A DNA stretch of 64,000 nucleotides from Photobacterium ganghwense (GCF_003025595.1 NZ_PYMI01000001.1:62001-126000); one strand, 5' to 3'. Positions 26,825 to 36,477 are shown, numbered from the stretch's first letter. The notes: generated from the sequence alone by a model not told the origin. Numbers and translations are program-made.

Positions 26825-28105
26825 TCAGTAGTGGAACCGATCCAATACCGCGTCCGCAACTTTCTCAGCAATTAACCGGTGTGTACTGGTCGTCGGGTGT
26901 GTCACGCCCCAGAACACATAGCTGTCAGAACCGTAGGTCGCGCAGTCATTCCTCAGTGAATGACTCATCAGGTAGTCTTTCGCGGAGTTGCGGTTAATAT
27001 CCAGACACGAATCCGTGGCATTACGGAAACCAAATTTCTGCGGGTTCGCGGTCAGATCTTCAAACAGACGGTACGTGTCAAACAGTGCCACATTGACCCC
27101 TGCCATCTGATACTTCATCACCTCGGCTTTCAGGAAGGTGTTGTACGCTTCGATTTTCTGTTTCACTTTCTGCGCTTCGGCAGGATCCGCATATTTAAAC
27201 TGCGGTGCTTTCGACGCATCCGGCAGGTTCAGAATGACAATGTGCTGCGCGCCATTGCTGGTCAAGCGATCCATTGCCTTGGTGAAATCACGACTAACGC
27301 CTTCAACGGAGCGGTTATAATTCACGAAGTCATTCAACCCGAACTCCATCGTAAACAGCGAGTTTTCCGGTCGGTAATTCTTCGCCATCTTCATGTAGGT
27401 CAGATAAGATTCAACCTGATCATGAATCCCGGACAACAGTAAATACTGAGTGTCGCCAGCGGCTCCGCCGACGGCCCAGTTATACATTGGCAAGCCCATT
27501 TTTTCTGCCAGGTATTCCGTCCAGACAAAACCGTTTGAAAAATGGCCCAGGAACCAGGTATTGCTGTTCGGGAATGTCCATTGTGACGCGTTGAAGAAAT
27601 TCCCCGTATCCGAAATGCTGTCACCCAGACTGATCACTTTATTGATTTTCTCTGGCTGGTTCGGCTTATCGTTTGTCCAGAATGTGTGGTTATAGGAATA
27701 ACGCATATCTGAAGCAGAGAATGTCAGATCCCGGGTGTCATGCTCAACCCCAATGGTCTCTTCACAGCGATCTTTGATGGTTTGCTGCGGTGTGTCCGTG
27801 AAGAACATATTCATCAACGACACGGAAGAGTACCAATATCCCGGCACAGTGTAATAGCTGCCGTCCGGATTTTTCGCCCACTCCCACTGTGTGGCAGAAT
27901 CATCATGGTTGTAATGCGGACGATACCAGCAACGTACATAGGTGTAGGTATTGTCATTCTGCACCTGGCTGATTTGAGCGGCGGTAATTTGCTCGGCACG
28001 TACCGGCATTTCAGTGGCCATTATGGCGTCACCGACTGGCCACTCAGCGGCGGACAACAGAGTTGCGGGTAACATTAAAGCGATGGATAAAGCTGTTTTT
28101 TTCAT
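26825..28105 (-). CDS. tlh: thermolabile hemolysin / GDSL phospholipase
   Basis: A 426-residue secreted lecithin-dependent hemolysin with a signal peptide (residues 1-19), an N-terminal domain found in Vibrio TLH (YVRCWYRP, YWYSSVSLMNMF) and a C-terminal SGNH hydrolase. Block I is SLGDSISDTGNFF with nucleophile Ser163, then GGAAGD, FGLNDF and the His block THPTTSTH (His403). In the V. parahaemolyticus protein the residue three before this His is Asp; here it is Gly400 (GGC codon), so the usual Ser-Asp-His triad is altered. It follows the cytolysin gene by about 118 bases on the same strand, as V. cholerae VCA0218 does HlyA. An ATG at 28123 would add six residues. Confidence 0.95.
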   Translation of the reverse strand: MKKTALSIALMLPATLLSAAEWPVGDAIMATEMPVRAEQITAAQISQVQNDNTYTYVRCWYRPHYNHDDSATQWEWAKNPDGSYYTVPGYWYSSVSLMNMFFTDTPQQTIKDRCEETIGVEHDTRDLTFSASDMRYSYNHTFWTNDKPNQPEKINKVISLGDSISDTGNFFNASQWTFPNSNTWFLGHFSNGFVWTEYLAEKMGLPMYNWAVGGAAGDTQYLLLSGIHDQVESYLTYMKMAKNYRPENSLFTMEFGLNDFVNYNRSVEGVSRDFTKAMDRLTSNGAQHIVILNLPDASKAPQFKYADPAEAQKVKQKIEAYNTFLKAEVMKYQMAGVNVALFDTYRLFEDLTANPQKFGFRNATDSCLDINRNSAKDYLMSHSLRNDCATYGSDSYVFWGVTHPTTSTHRLIAEKVADAVLDRFHY

Positions 28106-28222
28106 TCTTATTTTACGTGACATTCTTGTTTTCCGTGAATAGATATCTTGCCAACATCTAGCCTGGCAACGTGACAGCCTGACCACATAGAAAGCTGGCA
28201 GACTGTCAATGGTCATACACGT

Positions 28223-30220
28223 TTATGGTCGAACGGTGCTGAAATCTGTAAACCGACTGGTATACAGAATCCCAACGGGTTTCTCGGCGGTATCGTCCAG
28301 CGTCACAATGGCCGGTTTTGCATCCGAAGCGCCTGCACTGGCATCAATGGCGTTGATCGTACGGTCATGATTGACGGTATACAGAACGTCATTGGCAAAG
28401 CTGTTCGGCTCTTGCCAGTACCAAACCTGGCTGTTCGGCGCGTAATCAGCATGACACTGATTGCTCAGGGTCAGCTGACCACCTGCACTGTCGAGACAGT
28501 GATCCAGAAACTTAACGCTGCGGTAACGTTGCTCCTGGTCATAAACGAACGACTGCGATGTGGCACCTTCCACACAAGATGTGAACGAGAGCTGTTTGTC
28601 TTCTCCCACAGTCAGGCACTGCGCACTGTCCTGGCTCAGATACGTCGATTTGATCGTGACGGCATCAGCCCCCAGGAACCACGGACTGTTCCAGTCAACA
28701 CTGAGCGTAAACTCATCGTGGTAAGCCAGTTTTTCAAAGTCGCGGTTTTCCTGCCAATCTGGATCAAACGAGGTTTTCTCTTTCCATAACTGACTGCCGG
28801 AGGCATAGCGACGACCAATAATCCAGCGGTTGTGGCCAAACAACGCCAGCCCCTGCACCGTGGTTTTCACGCTGATATCTGATGCTCCTTCCACCTCTGG
28901 TTTCGCTGCGACTTTGGCAACAAAATCAGGTCGCATCCCACTCACTGCCAGAGGGTTATTCTGCTTCAGCTTGTCAAAGTCCCACGGTTCACCGTATTTA
29001 TCGTCATAGTCCCAGCACCAGCCATCAGCGGTTCCTAAATCACAGAACCCCTGTTCTGCCGGTACTGCTGAGCCATAACGGTTATTGACGTAACGAATAC
29101 TGTAACCGTCCGATTTTGTATCGGTGACCAGAGAAAACTCTTTCTTGTTGGTAATGGTGTATTTATCGCGAAACGTGTATTCAATGTCTTTAAGCGGTAT
29201 CTTTGCCGAAAAACCTAAACCTAATTTAATACTAGTGCTGGTTTCTTTTTCTATTTTTGAATCAACCTGATCCTGCATACGCGGATATAAATCATTAAAA
29301 TAAATCTGTCCTGATTTCAGTTTTTCTGCATCATGGACAAGAATATCTACATTTACCGAATCGAGATATTCGTTATACACATAACTGGTACTGCTGTTAT
29401 GGTTCCAGCGGTAATAAATACTGGACCAGTCATTTTCCAGCCCCATATCAATGCCTGCCCCTTCGGCCAGTACTACTTCCACATATTTATCTTTATCACC
29501 AGAGCGAGAATAAAAGGGCGACTTACTGTAATAGCGCACTTTATATTTCAGTGTTGCGTTACCATCGCCCTCACGCTCCACTGTAAAACGGCGATGAAGG
29601 ACAAATTCCATGACATTGCCATTTTCTTCTGCCAGCGCACGTTTGACACGACGAGATGGGGTCTGCTCAGCAGATTGCCCCAGATCATGTTCCAGTTGCT
29701 CGACCAGATAATCGATATCCAGGTCATCCAGTAGATATATTTCACGTTTGCGAATCTCACCCGGACGGGTGATCAGTAAATAACGGGTATCAACCCCGAT
29801 ACCGAGCAGGCCCATCGTAAAGTGTTTGCGCTCTGCCTCATCCAGGTGACCGAGGTTCAGAGCCAGATAGTCACAATCCGCGGGAATCATCGTTTCGTTG
29901 CCAAACAGATGGCATTCCTGACGGTAGTACGCCGTCGAACTTTGAAACGCGTCTGCCACGGGGTCTGGTAAACCCTTGTTCGCTAATGCTACTTCCGGTG
30001 AAACAGAGACAGAATAAGAGGTTTCCGGAATAGCGTCGGTAGACGGAGTTACAGCCAAGGCGGGACCAGCAAAAAAGCCCCCTATCAGTGCGAAGCCAAA
30101 TGCCGCTTTTTGACCACTCAAGTAACGAGCCGAGTGATGAGGGAGATGATAAAAAGGTTTGTCACGGCCGCGGAGCGTAGCGCTTCGAATAGCCCTGAAT
30201 AGCGTGTTGTGTATGACCAT
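28223..30220 (-). CDS. leukocidin/HlyA-type pore-forming cytolysin with lectin domain
   Basis: A 665-residue predicted exported beta-pore-forming toxin. A hydrophobic signal-like segment at residues about 39-57 (FGFALIGGFFAGPALA) is preceded by an unusually long basic leader. A pro-domain-like region (about 58-190) ends in a basic RRVKR motif suited to proteolytic activation. The cytolysin domain (about 200-525) has the aromatic-rich strands of the HlyA/VvhA group, and residues about 535-665 form a ricin-type beta-trefoil with Cys pairs and an SQVWYW repeat. No second lectin (beta-prism) domain is seen, so it is intermediate between HlyA and VvhA. The ATG at 30220 has GGAAA upstream. Confidence 0.9.
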   Translation of the reverse strand: MVIHNTLFRAIRSATLRGRDKPFYHLPHHSARYLSGQKAAFGFALIGGFFAGPALAVTPSTDAIPETSYSVSVSPEVALANKGLPDPVADAFQSSTAYYRQECHLFGNETMIPADCDYLALNLGHLDEAERKHFTMGLLGIGVDTRYLLITRPGEIRKREIYLLDDLDIDYLVEQLEHDLGQSAEQTPSRRVKRALAEENGNVMEFVLHRRFTVEREGDGNATLKYKVRYYSKSPFYSRSGDKDKYVEVVLAEGAGIDMGLENDWSSIYYRWNHNSSTSYVYNEYLDSVNVDILVHDAEKLKSGQIYFNDLYPRMQDQVDSKIEKETSTSIKLGLGFSAKIPLKDIEYTFRDKYTITNKKEFSLVTDTKSDGYSIRYVNNRYGSAVPAEQGFCDLGTADGWCWDYDDKYGEPWDFDKLKQNNPLAVSGMRPDFVAKVAAKPEVEGASDISVKTTVQGLALFGHNRWIIGRRYASGSQLWKEKTSFDPDWQENRDFEKLAYHDEFTLSVDWNSPWFLGADAVTIKSTYLSQDSAQCLTVGEDKQLSFTSCVEGATSQSFVYDQEQRYRSVKFLDHCLDSAGGQLTLSNQCHADYAPNSQVWYWQEPNSFANDVLYTVNHDRTINAIDASAGASDAKPAIVTLDDTAEKPVGILYTSRFTDFSTVRP

Positions 30221-30704
30221 AGTTATTTCCAAGGTTATTGTTATTCACATTCGTAAGCAGAATGTGGGCGGATTTTATGCTCCGCCGGAATATACAACTA
30301 CGGGCAATATTCACATTTGAGTGACTGCTGTAAAAATTAGACAGCTTTTCAACATGCAAGCGAAAAAATGCCAACCATGCATTGAAGGGATGATTTATTA
30401 CCGTCACTTTGGGTCTGATTTATCACTAATCATCAGATTTTTGGTCGAATTTATGACTCATCACAGTAAATCATGTAGTCGATTACACTGTCGATATATC
30501 AGTATCCGTTACAGGAAAAAGTGAGTCATTCAAAAAGGACAATGGGTAATTAGGTGAATGAAAAAGGAAGAGATGCCCATAAAGTTAGCCATTTGCTATC
30601 TGCTTTCAAGAGCTATCTGTTTTATGAGCCATCCGTTTTATAGCCACGGATGACTGAATTGCAAAATAATGAATCACTTAATAGCTAAATCACAGCCGCA
30701 GCCT
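30221..30704. other. intergenic upstream of the cytolysin
   Basis: About 480 AT-rich bases expected to contain the leftward toxin promoter and upstream control DNA. Fur-, HlyU- or CRP-like sites were looked for by eye and none was convincing. No gene seen. Confidence 0.4.
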
Positions 30705-31205
30705 TCATAGCGATAACACAAAGTGCGTACCAGAACGATATTCGAATCCCAGCCTGATAAAAAATTGTCTGGAGCGCACATTGCCGTCATCAATATCAGC
30801 AATTGCTTGCTTGATGCCATAACGAGATGCCAGCGACAACAATGCCGTCACCGCTTCTGACATGTATCCCTGACGCCAGTAATCGGAATGCAACAGGCAG
30901 CCGATTTCAGCTTCCGTCCGGCAGTTATTAAACGAATGAATCCCGCATGTTCCAATAACCATGCCTGACCCTTTGAGTGATACGCACCATTCAAAAGATA
31001 CCCCTTTGCGGTGTAAATTCGCGACACTTTGCAGCATTTGATCGACTGTAGAAATATCGGTGAAAACCGGATCAGCCGCAAACTCCATCACCGCCTTATC
31101 GCTGTAAATTGAATATAATGCCTCTCGGTCTTCATTCTGTATGGCTCTTAATATTAACCTTTCGGTGTCGATTATCGGTAATATCATCCCTGCCTGTAAT
31201 GTCAT
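30705..31205 (-). CDS. GNAT N-acetyltransferase
   Basis: A 166-residue RimJ/RimL-type acetyltransferase: IIDTERLILRAIQNEDREALYS N-terminus, EIGCLLHSDYWRQGYMSEAV motif A and DDGNVRSRQFFIRLGFEY motif B. AAGGAGAG seven bases ahead of the ATG fixes the start at 31205. Substrate unknown. It trails the LysR gene on the same strand by 55 bases, so the two may be co-transcribed. Confidence 0.88.
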   Translation of the reverse strand: MTLQAGMILPIIDTERLILRAIQNEDREALYSIYSDKAVMEFAADPVFTDISTVDQMLQSVANLHRKGVSFEWCVSLKGSGMVIGTCGIHSFNNCRTEAEIGCLLHSDYWRQGYMSEAVTALLSLASRYGIKQAIADIDDGNVRSRQFFIRLGFEYRSGTHFVLSL

Positions 31206-31259
31206 AGACTCTCCTTCCGATGGAAATTTATTTATGTGACGTCATCCGTTTTATTAAAA

Positions 31260-32156
31260 CTAGATATTCGCAATTTTAGCGCGCTCTTCTGGTGTCGGAA
31301 TACAATCACTGAATTTTTCATCCAGCCAATGGATGAAAGTATTTTCAAGTTCAGTCGGCGCCGTATCCTGTCGCAATAAAATATAGTTATATCCCGATGG
31401 GTTAAAACCAAACGGGGCAATTAAATTTCCCCGTCGAAGATCATCCGCCACAAGCGGGTAAGGCCCCATTGCAGCCCCAAGACCGTCAACCGCCGCCTGA
31501 AGCGAAAAATAAAAATGCGCGAATGTTTGCTGACTGTTATTTGCAAATCCTGCGTACCCGGTACGACTTATCCATTCTGACCAGGCTTCAGGCCGTGTTT
31601 GGGTGTGCAATAATTTCACCTGTTCGATCTTCTCTTTCATTTCATCCCAGTATCTGGGCGCAAATACCGGCCCCACCCACTCTTCCGTCAGGTGACGTTT
31701 CTGATAATCAAACACGACCGGAAAGTCATCCCGACGGATGGCCATCGCAATACCGGACGGACCTAACGTTACCGCGCCTCCCGCCGTTGACAACCGAATG
31801 TCAGTTCCGGGGTGTTCAGTATAAAAATCAGATAGCCTTGGCATCAGCCACCGCATCGTTAACGTAGGCTCACAGGAAATATCCAGGCTCTGCTGATTCA
31901 AGCCAACCACGGTTTCAACCCCTGCTTCCAACGTAGAGAATGCCTGCCCCGTATATTCAGACAGGGTTTTACCGGCTTCTGTCAGCACCACATGTCTGCC
32001 CTGACGTGCGAACAGCGTAAGCCCCAGATAACCCTCCAGCACTTTGATTTGTTTACTGACCGCTCCGTGAGTCAGATTCAACTTCTCTGCCGCTTCCGTA
32101 AAACTGCTCGACAGCGCAGCCTGATGAAAAACATAGAACGATTTTAAGTGCCTCAC
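31260..32156 (-). CDS. LysR-family regulator divergent from lysE-like gene
   Basis: A 298-residue regulator of the GcvA-like subgroup starting at GTG. The winged helix (residues about 2-60; SSSFTEAAEKLNLTHGAVSKQIK) is followed by a linker helix and a complete two-lobe co-inducer domain. It is divergent from, and about 100 bases away from, a LysE-type exporter gene; this arrangement usually means the regulator controls the exporter in response to the exported amino acid or metabolite. The ribosome site is weak. Confidence 0.9.
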   Translation of the reverse strand: MRHLKSFYVFHQAALSSSFTEAAEKLNLTHGAVSKQIKVLEGYLGLTLFARQGRHVVLTEAGKTLSEYTGQAFSTLEAGVETVVGLNQQSLDISCEPTLTMRWLMPRLSDFYTEHPGTDIRLSTAGGAVTLGPSGIAMAIRRDDFPVVFDYQKRHLTEEWVGPVFAPRYWDEMKEKIEQVKLLHTQTRPEAWSEWISRTGYAGFANNSQQTFAHFYFSLQAAVDGLGAAMGPYPLVADDLRRGNLIAPFGFNPSGYNYILLRQDTAPTELENTFIHWLDEKFSDCIPTPEERAKIANI

Positions 32157-32257
32157 TGTGAATTTTTCTCACACATTGTCCGAAATCTCTTCGATTATAG
32201 TCAGCCCTGACATTGGCTACAATCACCCTCAACCTAAACATAAATACGGAGAGCAAC

Positions 32258-32869
32258 ATGGATATTTGGGGTCTGGCATTGTTGGGAATATTAATAGTGA
32301 TCAGTCCAGGAGCGGACTTTGTTCTGGTTTTACAAACCAGTCTCAATGCCGGACGCAAAGCCGGTGTATGGACAGCGCTGGGAATCAGTGTAGCAATCAC
32401 CCTTCACATCAGCTATTCCATGCTCGGGTTAAGTTACTTTATCTCACAAAACCCGACACTGTTTGCTGCGCTGCGATACCTGGGTGCCGGCTACCTGATT
32501 TATCTTGGAGTCAAAGGACTGCTGTCAAAGGGTCAAGCGCTACACATTGAGCGCAGAAAAACTGAGGAACAATCCGGCTTTTATTATTTCCGGCAAGGGC
32601 TGCTCTGCAATGCGCTGAACCCTAAAACGATGTTGTTTTTTCTCAGTGTCTTCAGCCAGGTCATGATGATTGACACCACCAGCCAAACCATCCCGATGTT
32701 TTATGGTTTATATATGATTGCACTTCACGGTCTCTGGTTTTCAGCTGTGGCCATGTTACTGACCTCTGATGCCTGCCAGTCATTGCTGCTGTCTGCCAAA
32801 GATCATATCAATAAACTGTGCAGCGCCGGATTAATTGCGTTTGGGGCATCATTAGGATTGCTTGGCTAA
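32258..32869 (+). CDS. LysE/RhtB-family amino-acid exporter
   Basis: A 203-residue membrane protein with six predicted spans. The family signature ISPGADFVLVLQTSLNAGRKAG is at residues 13-34, and the second conserved block GLLCNALNPKTMLFFLSVF lies near 125-143. RhtB-like members export homoserine, threonine, leucine or other amino acids. GGAGAG is upstream of the ATG at 32258; an earlier in-frame start would overlap the promoter. Likely controlled by the divergent LysR. Confidence 0.92.
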   Translation: MDIWGLALLGILIVISPGADFVLVLQTSLNAGRKAGVWTALGISVAITLHISYSMLGLSYFISQNPTLFAALRYLGAGYLIYLGVKGLLSKGQALHIERRKTEEQSGFYYFRQGLLCNALNPKTMLFFLSVFSQVMMIDTTSQTIPMFYGLYMIALHGLWFSAVAMLLTSDACQSLLLSAKDHINKLCSAGLIAFGASLGLLG

Positions 32870-33183
32870 CTAAATTCTGACAAACACTCAGGCTAAAAAC
32901 AGCGCTGTCCAGCGACACCACAACCGTGCCTTGCCATTTTGTGCATTCTCTTGCCATTGTGTGGATAGTTTTGCCATAAGGCATCGAACAAACTCGGTGA
33001 GGTTGTCGCTGGACAGACTGGATAAGATTTCGCCACACAAGCCATTGATAATGAATAAAAAACAAACGAGACAGGCTCTATTTACGGTAAAAGTGTGACA
33101 AATGTATCAAATTGATTTTTATCTCATTGCTGAGACAGACCATTCAGCACTAGTATCAATCCCGTAGTCAGACAGAACGTTAT
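32870..33183. other. intergenic with large foldback, upstream of tRNA-Gly
   Basis: A 314-base gap with no gene. It contains the inverted repeat listed separately and the promoter for the tRNA pair. Confidence 0.5.
32905..33016. repeat. 112-base foldback with 13-bp arms
   Basis: CTGTCCAGCGACA at 32905-32917 is exactly complementary to 33004-33016. The arms enclose a shorter TGCCTT / AAGGCA pair and three spaced copies of TTGCCAT. No open frame and no T-run. It could be a miniature inverted-repeat element or a structured RNA; neither is proven. Confidence 0.65.
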
Positions 33184-33257
33184 GCGGACATCGTATAATG
33201 GTATTACCTCAGCTTCCCAAGCTGATGACACGGGTTCGATTCCCGTTGTCCGCTCCA
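33184..33257 (+). tRNA. tRNA-Gly (CCC)
   Basis: 74 bases including encoded CCA. Acceptor GCGGACA pairs with TGTCCGC; the anticodon loop is TTCCCAA closed by TCAGC/GCTGA, giving anticodon CCC; the T arm has GGTTCGATTCC. All standard elements are present. Confidence 0.97.
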
Positions 33258-33289
33258 AATGTTCACTGACTCATCACTTAAGGTTTTAT

Positions 33290-33376
33290 GCGGTGGTGGC
33301 GGAATTGGTAGACGCGCTAGCTTCAGGTGCTAGTGTCCGCAAGGACGTGAGGGTTCAAGTCCCTCCCTCCGCACCA
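33290..33376 (+). tRNA. tRNA-Leu (CAG)
   Basis: 87 bases with encoded CCA and a long variable arm (GTGTCCGCAAGGACG), as expected for a class II tRNA. The anticodon loop TTCAGGT closed by CTAGC/GCTAG gives CAG, so it reads CTG leucine codons. The T arm is GAGGGTTCAAGTCCCTC. One T-T mismatch occurs in the acceptor stem. It lies 32 bases after tRNA-Gly and is probably co-transcribed. Confidence 0.96.
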
Positions 33377-33473
33377 AACCTTGAGATACCTTTCAGATAG
33401 CACTTTTCAAAGCTGACATTCTCTGTTTGCGTTCCTCAATCTTTTTAAGATGCATCCTTGCAGCTTTCACTTT

Positions 33474-34772
33474 CTAGCGTTTCTGCTGTTGAATCATGGT
33501 TGCAATACCCACCAAAATGGGTGACGCATACTCATAAAACGCTTTCAACCCAGAGCAAAGGTAGTTAAGCCCAATTTCGCCTTCCGGCGTTTTGATCAAC
33601 CTGTTTTTCGGGCACTCTCCCCAACACAAATTCAAGTGATCGCACGATAAACAGTAGTCAGGCAAACTATCCCGTTTTGACATGCCAAACGCTTCCTGAC
33701 GAACAGAAAACACCATGTGATTGAGCTTGTGATCTCGAATGTTACCCAGCTTGTATTCCGGATAGACAAAGTGATCGCACGAATAGACACTACCATCATG
33801 TTCAATCGCGAGCGCTTTACCACAAAACTCTGAAGTTACACACAACTGAGAGGGATACCCCATGGTTTGGGCCACGGCAGTTTCAAACAGATTGACCAGT
33901 ACCCGGCCCAGATCATGATTCACCCACTCTTCAAACACCCCTTTTAGAAAGTTGCCCCAGTCATCCGGGTCAACAGACCAATCGGTAACCACAGACATTG
34001 GGTGACCCGGTTTACTCAGTTCTGACCCAACCACTGGCAACATCGATGCATTCCAGAATTGTGGCGCGGTTGTTTTAAATGCATTGGCTTCAACACAAGG
34101 CGTAAACTGAATGTAGGTGGCTCCCAACTCTTTTGTCAGGAACCGATAAACTTCAAGCGGAAACTTCGCGTTGTGCCGATTCACAACAGTCAAAGCATTA
34201 AATGGCACATCATGTTTTCTCAGGCACTCAACGGCACGCATAACAGCATCAAACGTCGGTTTTCCGCTTTTTGTTACACGGTATTTATCGTGAATCTCTC
34301 TAGGGCCATCGATGGATAATCCAACCAGAAAATGATGTTCTTTGAGGAACTGACACCAGGCATCGTTCAGCGCAATTCCGTTTGTCTGCAAGTCATTATG
34401 AAGTGTTACGCCTTTTGGCTGGTATTTTTTCTGCAGCGCGACAACGTTGCGAAAGTAGTCAATACCTAACAGCGTTGGCTCACCTCCCTGCCAGGAAAAC
34501 ACGATTTCATTGCCATCATGACTGTTTATATAACTCTGGATAAAGTGTTCGAGGGTTTCATCATCCATACGAGGTTGTCGAGGCTGATGCAATAGCCCCT
34601 CTTTATGGAGATAGAAACAGTACTGGCAATCGATGTTGCACTTAGCTCCCCCCGGTTTCGCCATTACATGAAACTGGCGGGCATAGCGTGCTTGTCCTGA
34701 TGGGTCCTTCTCTGCCGTTTTCAGTGGCACAAGAGACATTCGGGTCGTATCGCTGGTTTGCATACGTCGCAT
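33474..34772 (-). CDS. anaerobic sulfatase-maturating radical SAM enzyme
   Basis: A 432-residue anSME-type enzyme that oxidises the active-site Ser or Cys of sulfatases to formylglycine using SAM and iron-sulfur clusters in the cytoplasm. The radical SAM motif is CNIDCQYC (C45, C49, C52); the SPASM region carries the family markers SEFCGKALAIEHDGSVYSCD and CLSCDHLNLCWGEC that bind two auxiliary clusters. FSWQGGEPTLLG is also diagnostic. The partner arylsulfatase lies just upstream on the same strand (110 bases), making this a modification pair. Confidence 0.96.
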   Translation of the reverse strand: MRRMQTSDTTRMSLVPLKTAEKDPSGQARYARQFHVMAKPGGAKCNIDCQYCFYLHKEGLLHQPRQPRMDDETLEHFIQSYINSHDGNEIVFSWQGGEPTLLGIDYFRNVVALQKKYQPKGVTLHNDLQTNGIALNDAWCQFLKEHHFLVGLSIDGPREIHDKYRVTKSGKPTFDAVMRAVECLRKHDVPFNALTVVNRHNAKFPLEVYRFLTKELGATYIQFTPCVEANAFKTTAPQFWNASMLPVVGSELSKPGHPMSVVTDWSVDPDDWGNFLKGVFEEWVNHDLGRVLVNLFETAVAQTMGYPSQLCVTSEFCGKALAIEHDGSVYSCDHFVYPEYKLGNIRDHKLNHMVFSVRQEAFGMSKRDSLPDYCLSCDHLNLCWGECPKNRLIKTPEGEIGLNYLCSGLKAFYEYASPILVGIATMIQQQKR

Positions 34773-34881
34773 AACATTACACGTCCTGTGACAAATCGCT
34801 AATCAATACGCAGAGCCCAATCACAACCCATTCACAAAAAAAATCACAAGTTAGTGCTTGGACTCTGCGTGCAGCATCATG

Positions 34882-36477
34882 CTACTGCTGTGTCTTTTTC
34901 ATCGCATCTTCAATGGTTTTAGCCATATCAAATGTTGAGCCACCCTGTACCGGCGGGTATTTCACCAGTGACTCAACGTGTTGCTGAACCATTTCACTGA
35001 TTGGTGCCAACAGCCACGACACTTTCTGAGTCAGGTGGCCATAGGCATCGATAGAATCATAACTCTCGAACGGGTCCGCTCTCAGGTTATAGACCTTAGG
35101 CTTGGCCTGACTAACGAGGTTGTCATAGTAGTGTTCTGCAGTCGCAAAGTGGAATTTCCAAGGGCCAACCCGGACTGCCGATAGCTGACTTTCAAAGTAA
35201 TAAAAGATAGAAGTGCGGGCGGATTTGTCGCTGGTACCCTGCCAGTAAGTCAGGTTATCAACACCATCAATATATTGCTTTTTCTCATCCATCATTTTCT
35301 TGCCGACATCCTTAACACCGGCAGCAGAAGCTAGGGTGGTAAACAAGTCCTGATGCCCCTGAATACCGTTGAGCGTTTTTCCGGCCGGTAAGACTTTCGG
35401 CCAACGAACCATCATCGGCACCCGGACACCACCTTCATAAGTCGTCATTTTTTCGCCCCGGAATGGCGTAGTCCCCCCATGAGGCCAGGATGAATGCTCG
35501 GGTCCGTTGTCGGTGGTGTAAATGACAATCGTGTTTTCTGCCAGACCCCGTTTTTTCAGCTCATCCAAAATAAAGCCAATATCATCATCATGCTGAAGCA
35601 TGCCGCTGCCGTAGAAATCATACTCACTGGTGAAATTTTCTGCGGCATAACGCCATTTATCATTGAGGCGGGTATATAGGTGCATTCGGCTGGTGTTAAT
35701 CCAGGTGAAGAATGGCTTATCGGCTTCAATGGCCTTATCAATGAACGTCAGGGCCGCCGGGATCATTTCGGCGCGGTCGAAGTCTTTCATCCGTTCATTG
35801 CCCAGAGGGCCGGTATCGGTACACTTCTGCTTACCAACCACTCCAAAACGCGGATCTTCCGTGGCATCTTCAGCCTCTGTTGCAAAGCAATGCAGTACGC
35901 CGCGGGTTCCGAATTTCTTACTGTACTCTTCTATAGAGCCGGAATAGGCTTTCGCGAAATTCTGGTAATCGCGTTGCTCATGCTCTTCCTGGGTGTTGAG
36001 GTGATAAAGATTGCCGAAGAACTCATCGAAACCATGCACCGTCGGTAAGGCAAAATTGTGGTCACCCAGATGGTTTTTACCGAACTGACCAGTGGCATAT
36101 CCCGCCTCTTTCAAGACTTCAGCCAACGTTGGAGACTCTTTCTTGAGCCCCAACGATCCGCCGGGCATCGCCACCGTTGTCATACCTGAACGTATCGGAT
36201 ACTGACCCGTTATAAATGCAGCACGGCCAGCCGTTGAACTCGGCTGCGCATAATGATCGGTAAACTTGAGACCCTCATTGGCAATCCGGTCAATATTCGG
36301 GGTGGTATAACCCATCGTCCCCTGACCATAGGCACTCACATTCTGCCAGCCAATATCATCACCAAAGATAACAACAATATTTGGTTTATCCTGCTGCGCC
36401 AACACACTCCCCGGCAGCAAGATACCAATAACAGAAGCTAAAGAAGTTAGCCGCGTGGTACTTATGGTCTTCTCCAT
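34882..36477 (-). CDS. periplasmic arylsulfatase, Ser-type
   Basis: A 531-residue sulfatase with a signal peptide (residues 1-27, VLAQQ cleavage). The metal site [10 protein letters not shown] gives D40 and D41. The formylglycine motif is [12 protein letters not shown], so the modified residue is Ser81 in S-T-A-G-R, not Cys; that fits maturation by the adjacent anSME rather than by an oxygen-dependent enzyme. Downstream markers [31 protein letters not shown] and [20 protein letters not shown] complete the fold. Substrate is some sulfate ester. AAGGATG before the ATG at 36477 sets the start. Confidence 0.95.
   Translation of the reverse strand: MEKTISTTRLTSLASVIGILLPGSVLAQQDKPNIVVIFGDDIGWQNVSAYGQGTMGYTTPNIDRIANEGLKFTDHYAQPSSTAGRAAFITGQYPIRSGMTTVAMPGGSLGLKKESPTLAEVLKEAGYATGQFGKNHLGDHNFALPTVHGFDEFFGNLYHLNTQEEHEQRDYQNFAKAYSGSIEEYSKKFGTRGVLHCFATEAEDATEDPRFGVVGKQKCTDTGPLGNERMKDFDRAEMIPAALTFIDKAIEADKPFFTWINTSRMHLYTRLNDKWRYAAENFTSEYDFYGSGMLQHDDDIGFILDELKKRGLAENTIVIYTTDNGPEHSSWPHGGTTPFRGEKMTTYEGGVRVPMMVRWPKVLPAGKTLNGIQGHQDLFTTLASAAGVKDVGKKMMDEKKQYIDGVDNLTYWQGTSDKSARTSIFYYFESQLSAVRVGPWKFHFATAEHYYDNLVSQAKPKVYNLRADPFESYDSIDAYGHLTQKVSWLLAPISEMVQQHVESLVKYPPVQGGSTFDMAKTIEDAMKKTQQ

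Noticed and set aside
27814..29734. Several antisense frames opposite the toxin genes
   Set aside because: Shadows of the two toxin genes; no independent support.
33184..33376. tRNA-anchored genomic island
   Set aside because: No integrase and no repeated 3' tRNA fragment was seen downstream within the window; the nearby foldback is not an attachment repeat.
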